64,000 bases of DNA from Siphonodentalium dalli. Taxonomy: Eukaryota > Mollusca > Scaphopoda > Gadilida > Siphonodentaliidae. Positions 12,309-25,372 of this stretch are shown piece by piece. The stretch is from contig CP136069.1 of assembly GCA_032622095.1 (NCBI GenBank), forward strand, positions 165,656,394-165,720,393, in the 5' to 3' direction. The notes under the pieces are model-generated. The model saw nothing but the letters and a program-made list of their open reading frames with translations, was not told where the DNA came from and made no database searches. A program made the translations under genes and the position numbers. The number at the start of each line of letters is the position of its first letter. Position 1 is the stretch's first letter.

Positions 12309-14793
12309 GGTCCGAATCGGCATCTCCAGTTTAGACCTAGTTTAAACTACCAGTTTAAACTGGGTTTTAGTAGTAAAACCAAGTTTTTCTCCACCGCTGG
12401 GACGACATAGATTGGTCGATTGCGTTACCTGTGGGCATCACTTGTCCAATTGCAAGAATAGGAGGCGTGGTCTGTCTGTTTATTGTCGCTACTTGTCAAT
12501 TCATTGTCCGGTCACGCGACCTGTTGTCGCTATATAATCTCCTAATCAGGGGAATAACCCGTGCGCTTTGAGAAATCACGACGAATGCACGGTCTGTTGT
12601 ATAACGGTTAGATATTATCTAATATCATGGACGAACGTGACTTTTGGAACTCAAAAATATCTCTTGAGGGCATGGGTGGGGGCCCGCCACAAATACCCCA
12701 TAGAAACACCACCACCCCGGGGGTACCATCCGGACGGGTGAAAATGGGGTATGGACCATTTTTGAGAACGGGAAGGATTTCGGCGAATTTGACGGCATTA
12801 ATGGGTGGCTCGCCCATAATACCCGATAGAAACATCACCCCTCACCCCGGGATAACAGGGGTATGGACGGTAAGGATTTAGGCTAATTAATTTGGCAGCA
12901 GGAGTGGGCGGCACGATCAAAATACACCATAGAACCACCCCTACCACCCCTCACCGGGGGGAGGCGTCACACCAGAGGAGGTGGAAATTGGGTACGCCCA
13001 AATACCGAATAGAAACACCCCAACCTTCACCCCCCGGGGAAGGGTACATCAAATAACGCATATAAACACCCCGCCCCTTACATCCGGGCGGGGTGGGGTG
13101 GATTACAAACCGAGGGGTGAAGATGGGATATGAACCATGTTCGAGAACGGTAAGGATTTCGGCCAATTTGACGACAGGGGTGTGTGGCCCGCTCCAAATA
13201 TCCCATATAGACACCCTACCCTCATCCCTGGAGGGTACCACCCTGCTGGGGTGAAAATGAGGTATGGAGCATTTTATTCATTATTCGCAAAACATGCCTC
13301 TGTTGGTCAATATTACGGCATGTGTAGGTGGCCCGCCCCAAATACCCCATAGAATGGGGTATGGGCCGTTATCGAGAACGGTAAGGATTTCGGCCAATAT
13401 GACGTCATTGGTGGGCGGCCCGCCCTAAAATAGTCATAGAAACACCCCCACCCTTACCGCGGGTGAAAATGGGGTCCGAGGTGGGGTGGGGTGTTTCTAT
13501 GGGGGGGGGGGCATTTGGGATGTGCCACCCACCGTTCTCGAAAATGGTCCATACCCCATTTCACCCCCTCGGGGTGGTACCTCCGGGTGAGGGTGTTTCT
13601 AGGGGGTAGTTGGAGCGGGCTACCCACACTGCCGACGTCAATTTGACCGAAATCCTTACCGTTCTCGAAAATGGTCCATACCCCATTTCCACCTCCTGTG
13701 GTGGTTCCCCCAGCGTTCAGGGGTGGGCTGTTTCTATGGGACATTTGAGCGGGCCATCCATCCATGCCGTCAATTGGCCGAAATCCTTACCAGTCTCGAA
13801 AATGGTCCATATCCCACGTTCACCCCCTCGGTGGTACCCCCCCCCCCCCCCGGATGTGAGGGTGGGATGTTTCTATGGGTTGTTTGGGGCGAGCCACCCA
13901 CCAATACTATCAAATTGGCCGAAATCCTTACAGTTCTCCACAAAATAGTCCATACTCCACCCACTCAGGGTGGCCGTTACCCTCCCCCGGGTGAAGGCTG
14001 GGTGTCTCTGATAGATATTTGGGCGGGCTACCAACCCATGCTTCAAATTGACCGAAAGAGACCTTTTTGTGAATAAGGAATCAGTTTCAAAAGTCATGTT
14101 CGTGTCTAACGTGTCAATCTGATCAGTCCGATCCCGCCATGCTCTCAACCGCCAAATCGACATCCGAACGAGCGAATTGCAAACAGACATATATAGCAAG
14201 AAATCATCCATCACACTGGTACATGTTTTGTTAGAATTTATCTCATAAGTACCGACATCGAATTCCACTAAGACTCTCCTGCATCTACATTGAGTGACAA
14301 ACGCCCGCGCATAAACGCCTCCCCCAATTCAAAATAAACACTCCCATATTCACGAAGAAACAACATCAATATTGGGCGAAAAATATCGGCCGAATAATTA
14401 AACCCAAAAAACTAGGTTTTAGTCAAACCTGGGGTAGGGTGGTTTAACTTTGAATTTTTTTCAAAGTATATTTAAAGGTGTATGTTCGAGGCGAGACGTA
14501 TGGTACGTATAAATCATATATACCTAAGCTTAAACTGATGATTATATAGCCAATTCACCACAAACAACTAGTAATATTACCATAACTTTATCACGTTAAT
14601 AAAACCTAGTTTCAACTTAAACTGAGTTTATCACAAAATTTGGTTTAAGTACGCTAAAACCCAGTTTTACTCCCATAAACATGGTTTAACTACTGTAAAA
14701 CCAAGTTTAAACCCTACTTAAACCTAGTTTAAACTGGAGTTAAACCTGGTCTAGAATAAAACCTAGTCTAAACCAGAGATGCCGATTCGGACC
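12309..14793. mobile_element. Inverted-repeat element enclosing a GC-rich tandem array
   Basis: The left end GGTCCGAATCGGCATCTC is the reverse complement of the right end (14,776-14,793). Next to each end lie arrays of a TTTAAACTGG / CTAGTTTAAAC word (12,325-12,385 and 14,410-14,770). Between them is a GC-rich ~130 bp tandem repeat that switches strand near 13,480. No TSD was found at these boundaries, so the true ends may lie slightly further out. No coding capacity is recognised. Confidence 0.65.
12655..14060. repeat. ~130 bp GC-rich tandem repeat with central inversion
   Basis: Units contain ATGGGGTATGGACCATTTT, GAACGG(T)AAGGATTTCGGC and an ACCCC(C/A)ACCC stretch. They read forward in 12,655-13,470 and in reverse complement in 13,480-14,060. 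Open frames on both strands are repeat translations rich in Gly and Pro and are not credible proteins. Confidence 0.8.
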
Positions 14794-14929
14794 TCTGTCT
14801 CTCAACACCATGCAGTTTCACGCGTTGTTTGTCACTTTGTTTTTGATAGATTTTCTGCAAGATGCTTAACCCGAAAAGAATAAAATCGTGTATTTACATG
14901 TATATATAGGTACATTTAAAAGTAGGATA

Positions 14930-15420
14930 TGTCTATCTGTCTGTTTGTCTGTCCGTTTGTCTGTTCGCAACAGTTCTCCCAGACCACTGCACAGATTTCA
15001 ACCACATTCGGTGTGATGACTCGGGGTAACCAGGCGGATGTTGTAACGGCGTTATGTTTTCATATTTTTTCTATTTAAAAATAATTTTTAAAAATGGAAA
15101 AATATAGTATTGTTAAATTGAACAAGAATCCAGAAGGGAGGCTGTTTCAGCTAGAATATATATATTAATTCCTGGACCGATTTCAACCAAATTCGGTGTG
15201 GTGACTCGAGTACCCTGGCGGATGTTATAACGGAGTTAGTTTTTTCCAAATTTGTATCTAGAAACAAACTAATCTATTTTGAAGAAATAATAATAATTTT
15301 CGTTAAATTGTGCAAGGAGTTCAATCTAAAAATAATTTCAAAAGTTTAATTTAAAAGCCCCTCCAACGCCGAATAAAGGAGCCAGAATTGACCCTCGTTT
15401 CAGCTAGTATAACATATATA
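14930..15420. repeat. Interspersed repeat with (GTCT)n-like start
   Basis: It begins with a CTGTCTGTTTGTCTGTCCG run. A motif GATTTCAACCAAATTCGGTG followed by GTGACTCG and ATGTTATAACGG occurs twice (near 14,996 and 15,179). A relative in opposite orientation lies at about 180-260 and 7,140-7,220. It looks like a short non-coding element; its class is not determined. Confidence 0.55.
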
Positions 15421-16430
15421 ATTGCATGTGATTCACAGCGTGTCCGCGATCAGTGTTATTTGGCAAAAATAAACGAGACTAGTGAGTAGTTATAAGTGAA
15501 TGTGAATATTTTAGCTAACTGGGAAATTTAATCCAGTAAAAAATAACCACCAGGGACCTTGCGACATGATGGGTTGGTGTGTCTCAACCCAAACTATGTT
15601 CTAAATGTTCCAACCAGTGACTGCATGTATACTAGGAAGTTTGTCGTTTTCAGACATATTATTTCAAAATTAGGGGGCGTGTCTACATAGAAATTTACAA
15701 CAGTTAGAAAGATTTAAGAATTGTACAAACGGACAACCCAATGGAGACCATCTAGTCAATCCCAGCTGGACCAAGAAGTCAATAAAGTAAAGACAATTTG
15801 CTTATGAGTTAAACACACCAGAACTGGCGTCTGATCTGTTGAAAGTGTGCAACCAAATTATGGTCTCTTTTTGAGGGTAGGGGTGCCTAGAATACATGTA
15901 GAACTAACACCCTCTTCAACAGGATATGAAGTCTCAGGTCCGGAAACCATGTGCACCGGTGTCCGGATTGCATAATTTTCGAACTGGTAGCTCAAACATT
16001 CTAACTTTTTGGATATTTCCAGCCAGAACACCTATATGGTTGAACATTTTCCAACTGATGACCATTTCAGTCACAAATAGAGTTTAATCCCGGGAACGGG
16101 AATTTCCCGGTTCCCATAATCATTAGGAACGGGGTGCATTGTTAAAACTTGGTATATCATACGTCAGTGAACATCAACGGCACATAATTTCATTTCATTT
16201 GTCCACAACGGCGCACAGTACAATATATATGTTATATATCTGCAAATTATACATAAAGTGTGATTAGAATTGACCACGCTATCGTCTAAAGGTTATAAGG
16301 ACTTATAATCCAGGAGATATTGGTAGACCTCTGCACCCCCCCCCCCCCCCCCCAGGACTCAACTCCACCCCACTAATTTTCGTTCTTAATGTCTCCTCTA
16401 ATTTTTTTCGGTTGTTAACCTGTGTTAACA
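15421..16430. other. Unassigned sequence
   Basis: No gene is seen. A poly-C run lies at about 16,336-16,353, and a small inverted word CGGGAACGGGAATTTCCCGG near 16,090. Confidence 0.45.
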
Positions 16431-17500
16431 AGAAGAAAAAGTGACCGCAGAGACTCCAGACAAGATGGCGTCCATCATGGCGGCCATTTTATTATATGCA
16501 CCAGGTCTCTTTGATCGCCGTTATAGTAACGATGATATCACATGCGGTCTTGTTTTCCGTTCGATTCGTTATGGTAATATACAACCCTTACAAATTAGCC
16601 AAACATCCGACACAAAAATCCAATATGGCGGCCAAGATGGCCGCCGAAATGTGAAAATTAGCTATTTTTCGGACATTTCATCACCTTTCGTTTCTCTCTG
16701 TGGGAAAATATTGGTATCTTGAAGCGATTTTATAAATTTATCGTCTAGAAGAATCAGTGGCAAATACAAGGGGACCATAATATACATTCCTTGCCGGATA
16801 TTTTTTGCCGGATATCACGTTTTCTCAAATGCCGGTATAATCCGGTCAAAGCCAAAACGACGCTAATAACGCAATGTCTGTTTCGAATCAATGAGTGTTA
16901 TTGCTATTATTACTCCAGCCATGATTATATATGTGCAGGAGATACCCGGGCTAGGATTCTTCTTTTATCTGAGTTGGGAAATATTCATCAAAATCCAAGA
17001 TGGCGGCCAAAATGGCCACCAGAAATAGAAAAATCGCTGATTTTAACATCAGTGAGAGTTATTGTCAGGACAACTCCACACCTGCTTACTATTGGGAACA
17101 CTGAGTCGAAGAACTGTCCTTATATTGCATCCAAATAAAAGTCCCACAAATCCAAAATGGCGGACAGATTTAGAAAAATCACCGAAAAATCCCTCATATT
17201 CACATAATTGGGCATTATTGTCGAGACAACTGCACCCATGCTTACAGCTGAGTTGGAAATACTGTGGTGAAGTAACTACCTTACATCCCATACAAGAAAT
17301 GGTTTTCCAAATCTAAGATGGCGGCCAAAATGGCGACCGATATTTGAAAACACGCCTACATTCCTTTACTTTCTTACGTTGGGCGTTATTGTTTCGCGAA
17401 TTCTACCCACCATTACATGTTGATATGGAATATTGATATGAAGTATTCATTTGAGTTGAGGCAATTGATACTCAAAGTCAAGATGGCAGCTAAACTGGAG
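16430..17500. repeat. Diverged ATGGCGGCC-type repeat
   Basis: The words AAGATGGCGGCCAAAATGG and close variants recur at roughly 16,463, 16,625, 17,000, 17,150 and 17,320, each followed by AT-rich sequence with GAAAA. The same family forms the arms of the foldbacks at 20.8-25.0 kb and 51.9-59.8 kb. Here only one orientation was recognised. Confidence 0.65.
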
Positions 17501-18329
17501 GCCAGAAATTGAAAAGAAATCAATATTTTCACATACAAATTTCAACTTTTTGTCATAATATCGATATGTATGGACGAAACTATACACAAACCATCTATTA
17601 CTTCAACTTAAAACGTATCAAAACGCAGAACGTTGCTCATATCTTTCTGGAAGTACGAAAACCCACAATTAATATCGCGATGTGGCATTTCGAAATCCAT
17701 TCGACACTTCGCGCCGATAATGGCCGTAACCGTATAGCCATATTAGAACAATTACCTGATACCAGATTCTGATTTGCCACGTCCAAGGTTACTGATCTGG
17801 ACCAGTTTCCATTTATTTGCCTGATAAATCTAGGTAGCTCACACCAACAAAGTATTCAACACTGGGAGAAGGGTCCCTCTAATCATAACGTTTCAAACAA
17901 TTATTTTCCGGTGTCTAGCTTAAGATTTTAAATACTTGCTAAATATGGGATTTGTTCGTCATCTTGAACTAGAAAGGCATATGGTCGATAAGTATACCAG
18001 CTTACAGAAGGTAATCTCTATGTATGTCTTTCTCATACCCCATGGGAATAACGACATGTACACCAGGCGAACTTCCCTGTTAACTAGCCACTTCTCAATA
18101 GATGGTTCAACTCACACACTTAGCGAACGTATTGTCACACATGGACAACTTCGGCAGTGTTTCGAAGGAAGCTAACTGTCTCATTCCCTTGGACAGATGC
18201 CTATCTGCTAAGGAGAAGACCACAATGTACCGACTACCCACACTTCTTGACCATGATCCTAAGCGGTGCTAGTTTGTGGACATGCGCCATGACAGTGGGA
18301 ATCAAATGGGCCACGGCATACACCCCTAC
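17501..18329. other. Unassigned sequence
   Basis: No gene, repeat or RNA could be supported. Open frames here are short and featureless. Confidence 0.45.
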
Positions 18330-18955
18330 ACCAGTCAGCTCCACCTAGCCTTACCGACAGTCAGCTCCACCTCGCCTTACCGACAGTCAGCTCCACCTCG
18401 CCTTACCGACAGTCAGCTCCACCTCGCCTTACCGACAGTCAGCTCCACCTCGCCTTACCGACAGTCAGCTCCACCTCGCCTTACCGACAGTCAGCATTCA
18501 CATGACTCTAATAAAGATATATACCTCCAGTCAGCTCCACATCGCTTACCTACAGTCAGCTCCATATCGCCTTAACTCCAGTCAGCTCCATATCGCCTTA
18601 CGTCCGGTCAGCTCCACCTCGCCTTACCGACAGTCAGCTCCACCTCGGCTTACATACAGTCAGCTCCACATCGCCTGACCTACAGTCGGCTCCACCTCGC
18701 CTTAACTCCAGTCAGCTTCATATCGCCTTACCTCAAGTCAACTCCACCTCGCCTTACCGACAGTCAGCTCCATCTCGCCTTGCATCCAGTCAGTTCCACC
18801 TCGGCTTACATACAGTCAGCTCCACCTCGGCTTACATACAGTCAGCTCCACATCGCCTGACCTACAGTCGGCTCCATCTCGCCTTACCTCCAGTCAGCTC
18901 CATCTCGCCTTACATCCAGTCAGTTCCACATCGCCTTACCGACAGTCAGCCTTCA
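18330..18955. repeat. ~25 bp minisatellite
   Basis: About 25 head-to-tail copies of a unit reading roughly GTCAGCTCCACCTCGCCTTA plus CCGAC or a variant. There are no unique spacers, so this is a minisatellite and not a CRISPR array. It ends about ten bases before the LINE fragment. Confidence 0.9.
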
Positions 18956-18965
18956 CAAAGATATA

Positions 18966-19262
18966 AGAACTCTAATCCGATTTAGAACGGCGAACCATTA
19001 TTTGCCAATAGAGACCGGGCGATAGAACGAAACTCGTTCACGTTTTGTGAAATGAATGTTATTGGTGATAAATACCACGTATTACTTGAATGTCCAGAAC
19101 TAGCCCATAACAGAAAAAGGTACATCAAGAAATCGTATTGGAACTTTCCATAATCAGAAAAAGCTTACCATTATTCTGTCAAATAGCAAACCAAATGTAA
19201 TTCGAAACTTGTGTAAATTTATTTGCAACATCAATGAAAGAGCTAATTGCTCTCCTGTGTAA
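18966..19262 (+). pseudogene. LINE (non-LTR) ORF2 C-terminal fragment
   Basis: The forward translation shows the typical end of a CR1/L2/Jockey-like reverse transcriptase protein: RFRTANHYLPIETGR, then after a frame change GDKYHVLLECPELAHNRKRY, with the conserved H-x3-(L)EC of the terminal knuckle. After another frame change come a hydrophobic tail (VIRNLCKFICNI) and a stop at 19,260-19,262. The reverse transcriptase and endonuclease domains are absent upstream, where the minisatellite lies. It is a dead, 5'-truncated copy. The clade is inferred from the C-terminal pattern only. Confidence 0.75.
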
Positions 19263-19379
19263 TTATTATCTTGTGTAGTTATATTATCTTTGTAAATATT
19301 ATCTCACCTTGATCGTCTTTGGTTGCGAACAATGATATATTTTGAATCTATGCATGTTTATGCATATCTATTATATATT

Positions 19380-20060
19380 TTGAAAGATATGTGTGTGTAT
19401 CTGTCTGTGTGTGTGTGTGTAATCGATGAACTCAAAAACGACCGACCCGATTTCGATGAAACTTGGTACGTGGGGGTATTTTCGGCCGGGGGTTAACATA
19501 GGCCTATTGATTTTCAGATCCGAGGTCAACTTTTCACGTGCCGAGGTCAAATCTGTTTTTACGCCGTTTTGCGCTAATATATTTCAGTTCGGTGCTCACA
19601 AATCGATTCGATATAGCGCGAATAATAAATTGCCAGTCATATAATTTGCACGGTTAGAATCTGTGGCGCTTCATCTTTCCAATGATGTATCACACGCATG
19701 TGTACGTTTAAAGTTTCTACCTTAATTATCGGGAATAACGCAGGACCATGCTTCGCTCATCGAAAATCATTGCGTAAATATATTACGCCATCAACATATC
19801 GTGACGTGATCGCGTTAACTCTTAACCGGCCGATGTCGCGTTAACTCATCACCGGCCGAGGTATCCGCAAATGACATTGGGCTATATATCTCGGAAACGG
19901 GTGGAGCTATCGACTTGAAATTTGGTATGTGAATGTAGCCAGTGCGACGCCAGCTTCGCGCATGCGCAGACCAGATCTCGGAAACGGGTGGAGCAATCGA
20001 CTTGAAATTTGGTTTTTGAATAGCCCGGACGAAGTCGGGTCACCTTCTAGTTTATATATA
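19380..20060 (-). repeat. Interspersed repeat related to the 5-6 kb arrays
   Basis: A (TG)n run at 19,388-19,420 is followed by GATTTCGATGAAACTTGG. The stretch 19,880-20,055 is the reverse complement of the 120 bp sub-repeat plus the terminal GCCCGGACGAAGTCGGG hairpin-like word seen near 5,970-5,990. This appears to be a single-copy insertion of the element that was tandemly amplified at 1.7-6.5 kb. Confidence 0.6.
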
Positions 20061-20345
20061 TTCTTAAAACCATGTATTTGATAGAAGAAGTAAAATGAAT
20101 CTGAGTCTGAATCTATAACATTAGGCACCGCCAACAAGATCGATCTTCATCGAAACAACAGGTTATGGTTCATGGAACTGCACATGGCAGACCGACCATC
20201 ATGCCCGGCCTTCGACCTGAAACAACTCAACAACCCGGGAAGACAAGCCTTCTTCCGTGTTCCTCTGGCGACAACTGGAATGGACCTATACCAATATTTG
20301 ACCATGTGATATAATTTCCCGCAGTTGTGGTAATAGTATACTTTA

Positions 20346-20462
20346 TTAACCCTTTCATGACTGGGGCTTCGAGAAAGTTTGCGAAAACCCTGTGCCAATG
20401 CATTCTCTTATATATTCTAGTCTCCCGTATAGAGCCTCGCATAAATAAGAGAATACATTGGC
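20346..20462. mobile_element. piggyBac-like MITE end with a diverged 69 bp palindrome
   Basis: TTAACCCTTTCATGACTGGG at 20,346 resembles the termini of the TTAA-flanked MITEs at 53-59 kb. It is followed by a diverged copy of their 69 bp hairpin module at 20,394-20,462. No matching right terminus was found, so this is a solo or truncated end. Confidence 0.55.
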
Positions 20463-20779
20463 CTAATAATATTTGTCTTGACCTTGTTAGCCAGTAAACT
20501 ACAGACACAATGCCTGATTAGCGTTGATCGCTTATTCCTCCAAAACGTCTGACGTGTGTACATGCGGAATGGTCGCGTGGGTCGGGTGACTGTCGTTGAC
20601 ATTGACAACACACGTTACAAGTTACACGTACGTGTGGCTTATATAGCTTGAGCTGCATGTAGACCCCCCCCCCCCCCACTATGCGGATTTTGGGTGGTTA
20701 TGATATCTTTGTAGAACTATATCAGTCCTTCAATTTGCCGGTTGTTTGCCATCTGGCGATGGGGGCTTTATAGAGTTAT

Positions 20780-21980
20780 CGGTCTTTGAATCCAAGATGG
20801 CCGCCAACGTTGAATATCTAACCAGGTAAATTTCAATTCGCAATTAATCAGGAGGTTTATGATGTATTACGTCGTGCGATATGCCATTCTATTGATAATT
20901 GAGTACTCCTTATTTATTTGTAGGAATAAATTTCATATATTTAAAATGGCCGCCAAAATGGCCACCGGAAGTGGAAAATGTGCACTTTTTCACTAATATC
21001 TTCTATATCAGTTTCTGCTGTTTAGAACTTATTGAGAATTGTGACTTTATTTTGTATTGTTTATATTAACTGATCATTGTGGCAATGAAATAAGAAATTC
21101 TTTGGGTCCTAGGCCCTTCCGATCCCTCAAAAATTTGACTTTACAGGAAGCGGTATAAATATTTCACAAAAAAATCACAATTGGGATTCTAGTCACATTT
21201 CAACAAGAAATGAGCAGAACTGTATTATGTAAGTGAGACATACCATTACCCGTGAATATTCAAAGTCATTGCAACCAAAATTGTTACTTTGGATCAAAAT
21301 GGCCGCCAAAATGGCCGCCAAAATATGGAAAATTGTAAATATATTGCCCCAGCGTTCACTGCAATCGCTTACAATCTGTGGTTGATGAAGTAAATTGGCT
21401 ATTCTGCCTTATATCCATTGAAAACTAACATGTCTGATTCACCTTGGTTAAGTTTTAGTATTGTAACCACTGACATTACCAGAAATATTGGATTTTACTC
21501 TCACACAGTTGACATAAATATCGGCAAAAATTAACTTCTCATGTTTTGATCATTTTTATTAAAAGTAAACTGTAACTAACTTTGATATGAACGGTTTTTA
21601 TCGTTTTGGTCTAATGTAAATGTGTCACACTAAGGTCATTATAGAGCAAATTACTCAAGATGACTTCCAAAATGGCAACCAACTTGGGTAAAAAGTTCAT
21701 TGTTCACATATATCCGGAACATTATTGTCTGCTGTTCCGAAAAGTTAGCAAATTGTAACTTACTTGGTTATTATGCATGTTAGGTAATCAACTGACAACT
21801 AAATATTATTGGCTGTCCCGGTTCCTTATGGGGCATGACAAATTCATTTTAAAGTTGCTTATGGAATTTTGTGGAAAACCTCTTTTTTCTGGCCACTTTG
21901 AATCTTTGAAACGGAACTAAGATGAACCATAATCTGTGGTGACTATTCTGGCTATTTTCACTCATTGGGATAAAATTGAT
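20780..21980 (+). repeat. Foldback arm (left) of the 20.8-25.0 kb element
   Basis: The order of landmarks (ATCCAAGATGGCCGCC at 20,792; AAATGGCCGCCAAAATGG near 20,944 and again near 21,297; CTGCTGTTCCGAAAAG near 21,739) is repeated in reverse complement at 23,780-24,980. The arms differ by many substitutions and small indels. No coding region was recognised. Confidence 0.85.
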
Positions 21981-22019
21981 CACCTCGATACAAGAGGGAG
22001 GTCAATATGGTAGCCCGTG

Positions 22020-23650
22020 AGTTACTGCATGGTCATAGGTGAGGTGAATAGGTATACATGGAGTGTCTATATGATCGTGAGTGGGATGTCCATTGTGAGA
22101 TGTATATGTATACAAGTAGTGGCCGTATGGTAATGTGTGAGCTGAATATGTTTACATGGAGTGACTGTGTGGTTGTATGGTTATGTGTGGATGTACGGGT
22201 AACACGATGTGGCTGTACGGACAATGATATTGTGTGTGGATATACCGGGAGTAGCTACAATGTCATATATGTGTTGTTTATGTATATATGGAGTGACTAT
22301 GGTCATGAGTGGGATGTATAGGTGTATATTTGGTGGCTGTATTGCCACATGTGGGTGACCATGTATACATCTGGTGGCTATGTGATCATGGGTGGGGTAT
22401 ATGGATAAATATGGAGTGGTTGGATGAATATATGTAATGTGTATAGGTGTACATGGACTGACAGCACGGTCATGGATATACATGCCTGAGTATATCTGGG
22501 TGGTCGTTGGCGAGCGTGTAGGTATATATGGAGTGCCGTGGTGGTAATGGGTGGGATGTATATTTATATATGTCGTGGATGTATATTGTCATCGGTGGAT
22601 GTATAGGTATACAGGGAGTAATTGTATGATCAAGTGTTGCATATGTATATATCGAGTGGCTATATGACCATGGGTATGGTGAATAGGTGTACAGGGAATG
22701 ACTGTGGCAATTAATGAAATGAATAGGTGTACAAGGAGTGACCGTGTGATCACCAATGTGGTGAATATGTATACACGGAGTGAAATGGGTCAGGTGTAGG
22801 AGTATACCTGGTGTGCATGTATGGTGACTCATTGTCATATGCCATATGTTATGTGTACGGGTATACGCCAAGTGGTTGTATGGTCATTGGGCGAGGGGTA
22901 TATATGTATAGCACGTGTGACTATATGACCATTGCTGGGGTGCATATGTATACCTGGAGTCACTATGGCTATGCGTGGGGTGTATATGCTTATATTGAGT
23001 GGCTATTTCGCAACTGGCGTGGTGAGTAGATATGCAGGGATTGACCGTATGACCAATGGTGATGTGAATATGTGTACCTGTAGTGACTGTATGATCATGA
23101 ATGTGGTGAATACAGGGAGTGGCTATATGGTCATGGGTCAGGTGTAACAGTTTACATGGTGTACATGTATGTTGGCCCATGACTGTGTGGGGTGTATGGG
23201 TATACGCAAGTGGGGTTATATGACCATTGGTGAGGTGCATATGTATACGTGGAGCGATGCAATGGTCATGGGTGGGGTGTATATGTATACCTTGAGTGGC
23301 TATTTGGTCATGGGTGTGGAACATAGGTACACATGGATTGACTTTATGGCCAATGGTGAGGTCAATGGGTATAATATGATTGACTGTGTGATCATGAATG
23401 TGGTGAATATGTATACATATCGTGACGACACGGTCATTGGTCAGTTGTAGGAGGTATACCTGGTGTGCATGCATTAAATTGTTATTGACAGATGTATGGT
23501 AATGTGTGGTGTGCAGGGATATACACAAGTATGGCTGTGTGGTTATGGATGAGGTGTATGTTTATAAAGCGAGCGACTATATTGTCATATGTGTGTTGTT
23601 TATTTGTATTTGGAGTGACTGTATGGCCCTGGTGGTTGTACATGTGTACC
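22020..23650. repeat. ~60-70 bp minisatellite in the foldback loop
   Basis: Diverged tandem units contain GTATACATGGAGTGACTGT and ATGGTCATGGGTG-like words, with TATACA at a regular spacing. It lies exactly between the two foldback arms. Long His/Thr/Tyr-rich open frames on the minus strand (e.g. 22,884-23,528) are artefacts of the repeat. Confidence 0.85.
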
Positions 23651-23779
23651 TTGGGTGGCTATCGCTTTCCACAATAACTCAATGATATGTTACTTGATAT
23701 AGAGATCACACCAGAGAGTCCTCCTTGGTGGCGTGTATGCACGGTGGAGGAAATGTTAAACGATTTTCCTGACAATAGT

Positions 23780-24980
23780 TGATAAATGTTTATGCTAATG
23801 GGCAAGAGTAGCCACATATTATGGTCGGATCTCAGTTCCGTTTCAAAGTTCTGCCCATTTATTTTCAAAAACTTGGCCAGAATCCCAAAAGACGTTTTCG
23901 GCACAATTGTACACTGCACATTTTAAAATTAAATGATCGTGCCTCATAATGTACAGTGCCAACCAGAATATAAAATGTAGTTGTCAGACGATTAACTAAC
24001 GTGTATTATAACAAAGTTAGTCACACTTTGTTACCTTTTCGGAACAGCAGATAATTATGTTCCGGATATATGTGAAAATCAACTTTTTACCCAATTTAGT
24101 TGCCATTTTGGAAGCCACCTTGAGTAATTTGGTCATTAAACACCTTATTGTGACACATTTAAGATAGATAAAAACAATAAGCACCTCTCATGCCAAAGAT
24201 AGTTACAGTTTACTTGCAAAAAATGGTTCAAACATGAGAAGAGATTTTTTGCCGATATTTATGTCACGTTTGTGAGAGTGAAATCCAATATTTCTGGTAA
24301 TGTCTTTGTTACAATAGTTAGTAACAATGTTAGTATTCAATGTATAGAAGGCAGAATAGTCAATTTTATTCATCAACCACAAATTGTAAGCGATTCCAGG
24401 ACACACTGGGGCAATATCTACCATTTGCCATATTTTGGCGGCCATTTTGGTGGCCATTTTGATCCAAAGTAGCAACTTTTGTTCCTATGAATTGGAGTAT
24501 CCATGTATAATGGTATTCCTCACTTACATTCCACAGTTGTGCTCATTCTTTGTTGAAATTTGAACAGAAACCCAATTGTGATTTTTTTGTGAAATTTTAT
24601 ACCGCATTCTGTAAAATCAAACTTTTGAGGGAACGGAGGGGGCTAGGACCCCAATAATTGTTTTTTTCATTACCCCAATGATTAGTTAATATAAAACTAT
24701 AAAAAATAAGGTCACAATCCTCAACAAATCCAAACAGCAGAAACTGATCAAGAAGATATGAGTGAAAAATAGTCATATTTTCTACTTCCGGTAGCCATTT
24801 TGGCGGCCATTTTGTATATACGAAATTTATTTATACCTCTCAATAAGGACTACGAAACTATCAATAGAATAACATATCGCACGACTTAATATCTCATAAA
24901 CTGCCCGAGTAATTGCGAATTAAATTTTATCAAGTCAGATATTCAATTTTGGCGGCCATCTTGGATTCAATGGCATCGAA
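23780..24980 (-). repeat. Foldback arm (right) of the 20.8-25.0 kb element
   Basis: Reverse complement of 20,780-21,980. Examples are TTTTCGGAACAGCAG at 24,036, TTGTAAGCGATTCCAGG near 24,384 and GGCGGCCATCTTGGATTC at 24,952. A ~50 bp piece of it (24,827-24,877) is duplicated in direct orientation at 25,322-25,372. Confidence 0.85.
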
Positions 24981-25372
24981 ACATGTGAACATTGACTACC
25001 TATATGCATCCATGTGCTCGTGGAATGTTATAGAAAACTGCCCTTGTCTGTGTTCTCGTGGAAAATAATGAAAACATCGGTATTGTTCATAGTTTAATCA
25101 CGTTATGCATGCGTAAGTTCACACACTGTACTTTTTCCGATATATCTTCAAAATAAACGAAAAATCATATCATCGGTGTCACTTTAAGAAAAATATCGAG
25201 TCAGATCCCCATGTGACGCTATCTACGCAGACACTTGTTATATTCAGTTCGAATGAAACTGAGTATGAGAAGATACATACAGTTTTAGTATTAATTTTGA
25301 GAGAAATATTTCCCCTACAATTTATTTATACCTCTCAATAAGGACTACGAAACTATCAATAGAATAACATAA

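Noticed and set aside
12608-14268. Gly/Pro-rich frames on both strands
   Set aside because: They come from the GC-rich ~130 bp tandem repeat and its inverted half.
18330-18955. CRISPR-like regular short repeats
   Set aside because: Units are head to tail without unique spacers and the context is eukaryotic; it is a minisatellite.
22470-23528. His/Thr/Tyr-rich frames up to 214 codons
   Set aside because: Repeat translation of the 60-70 bp minisatellite.
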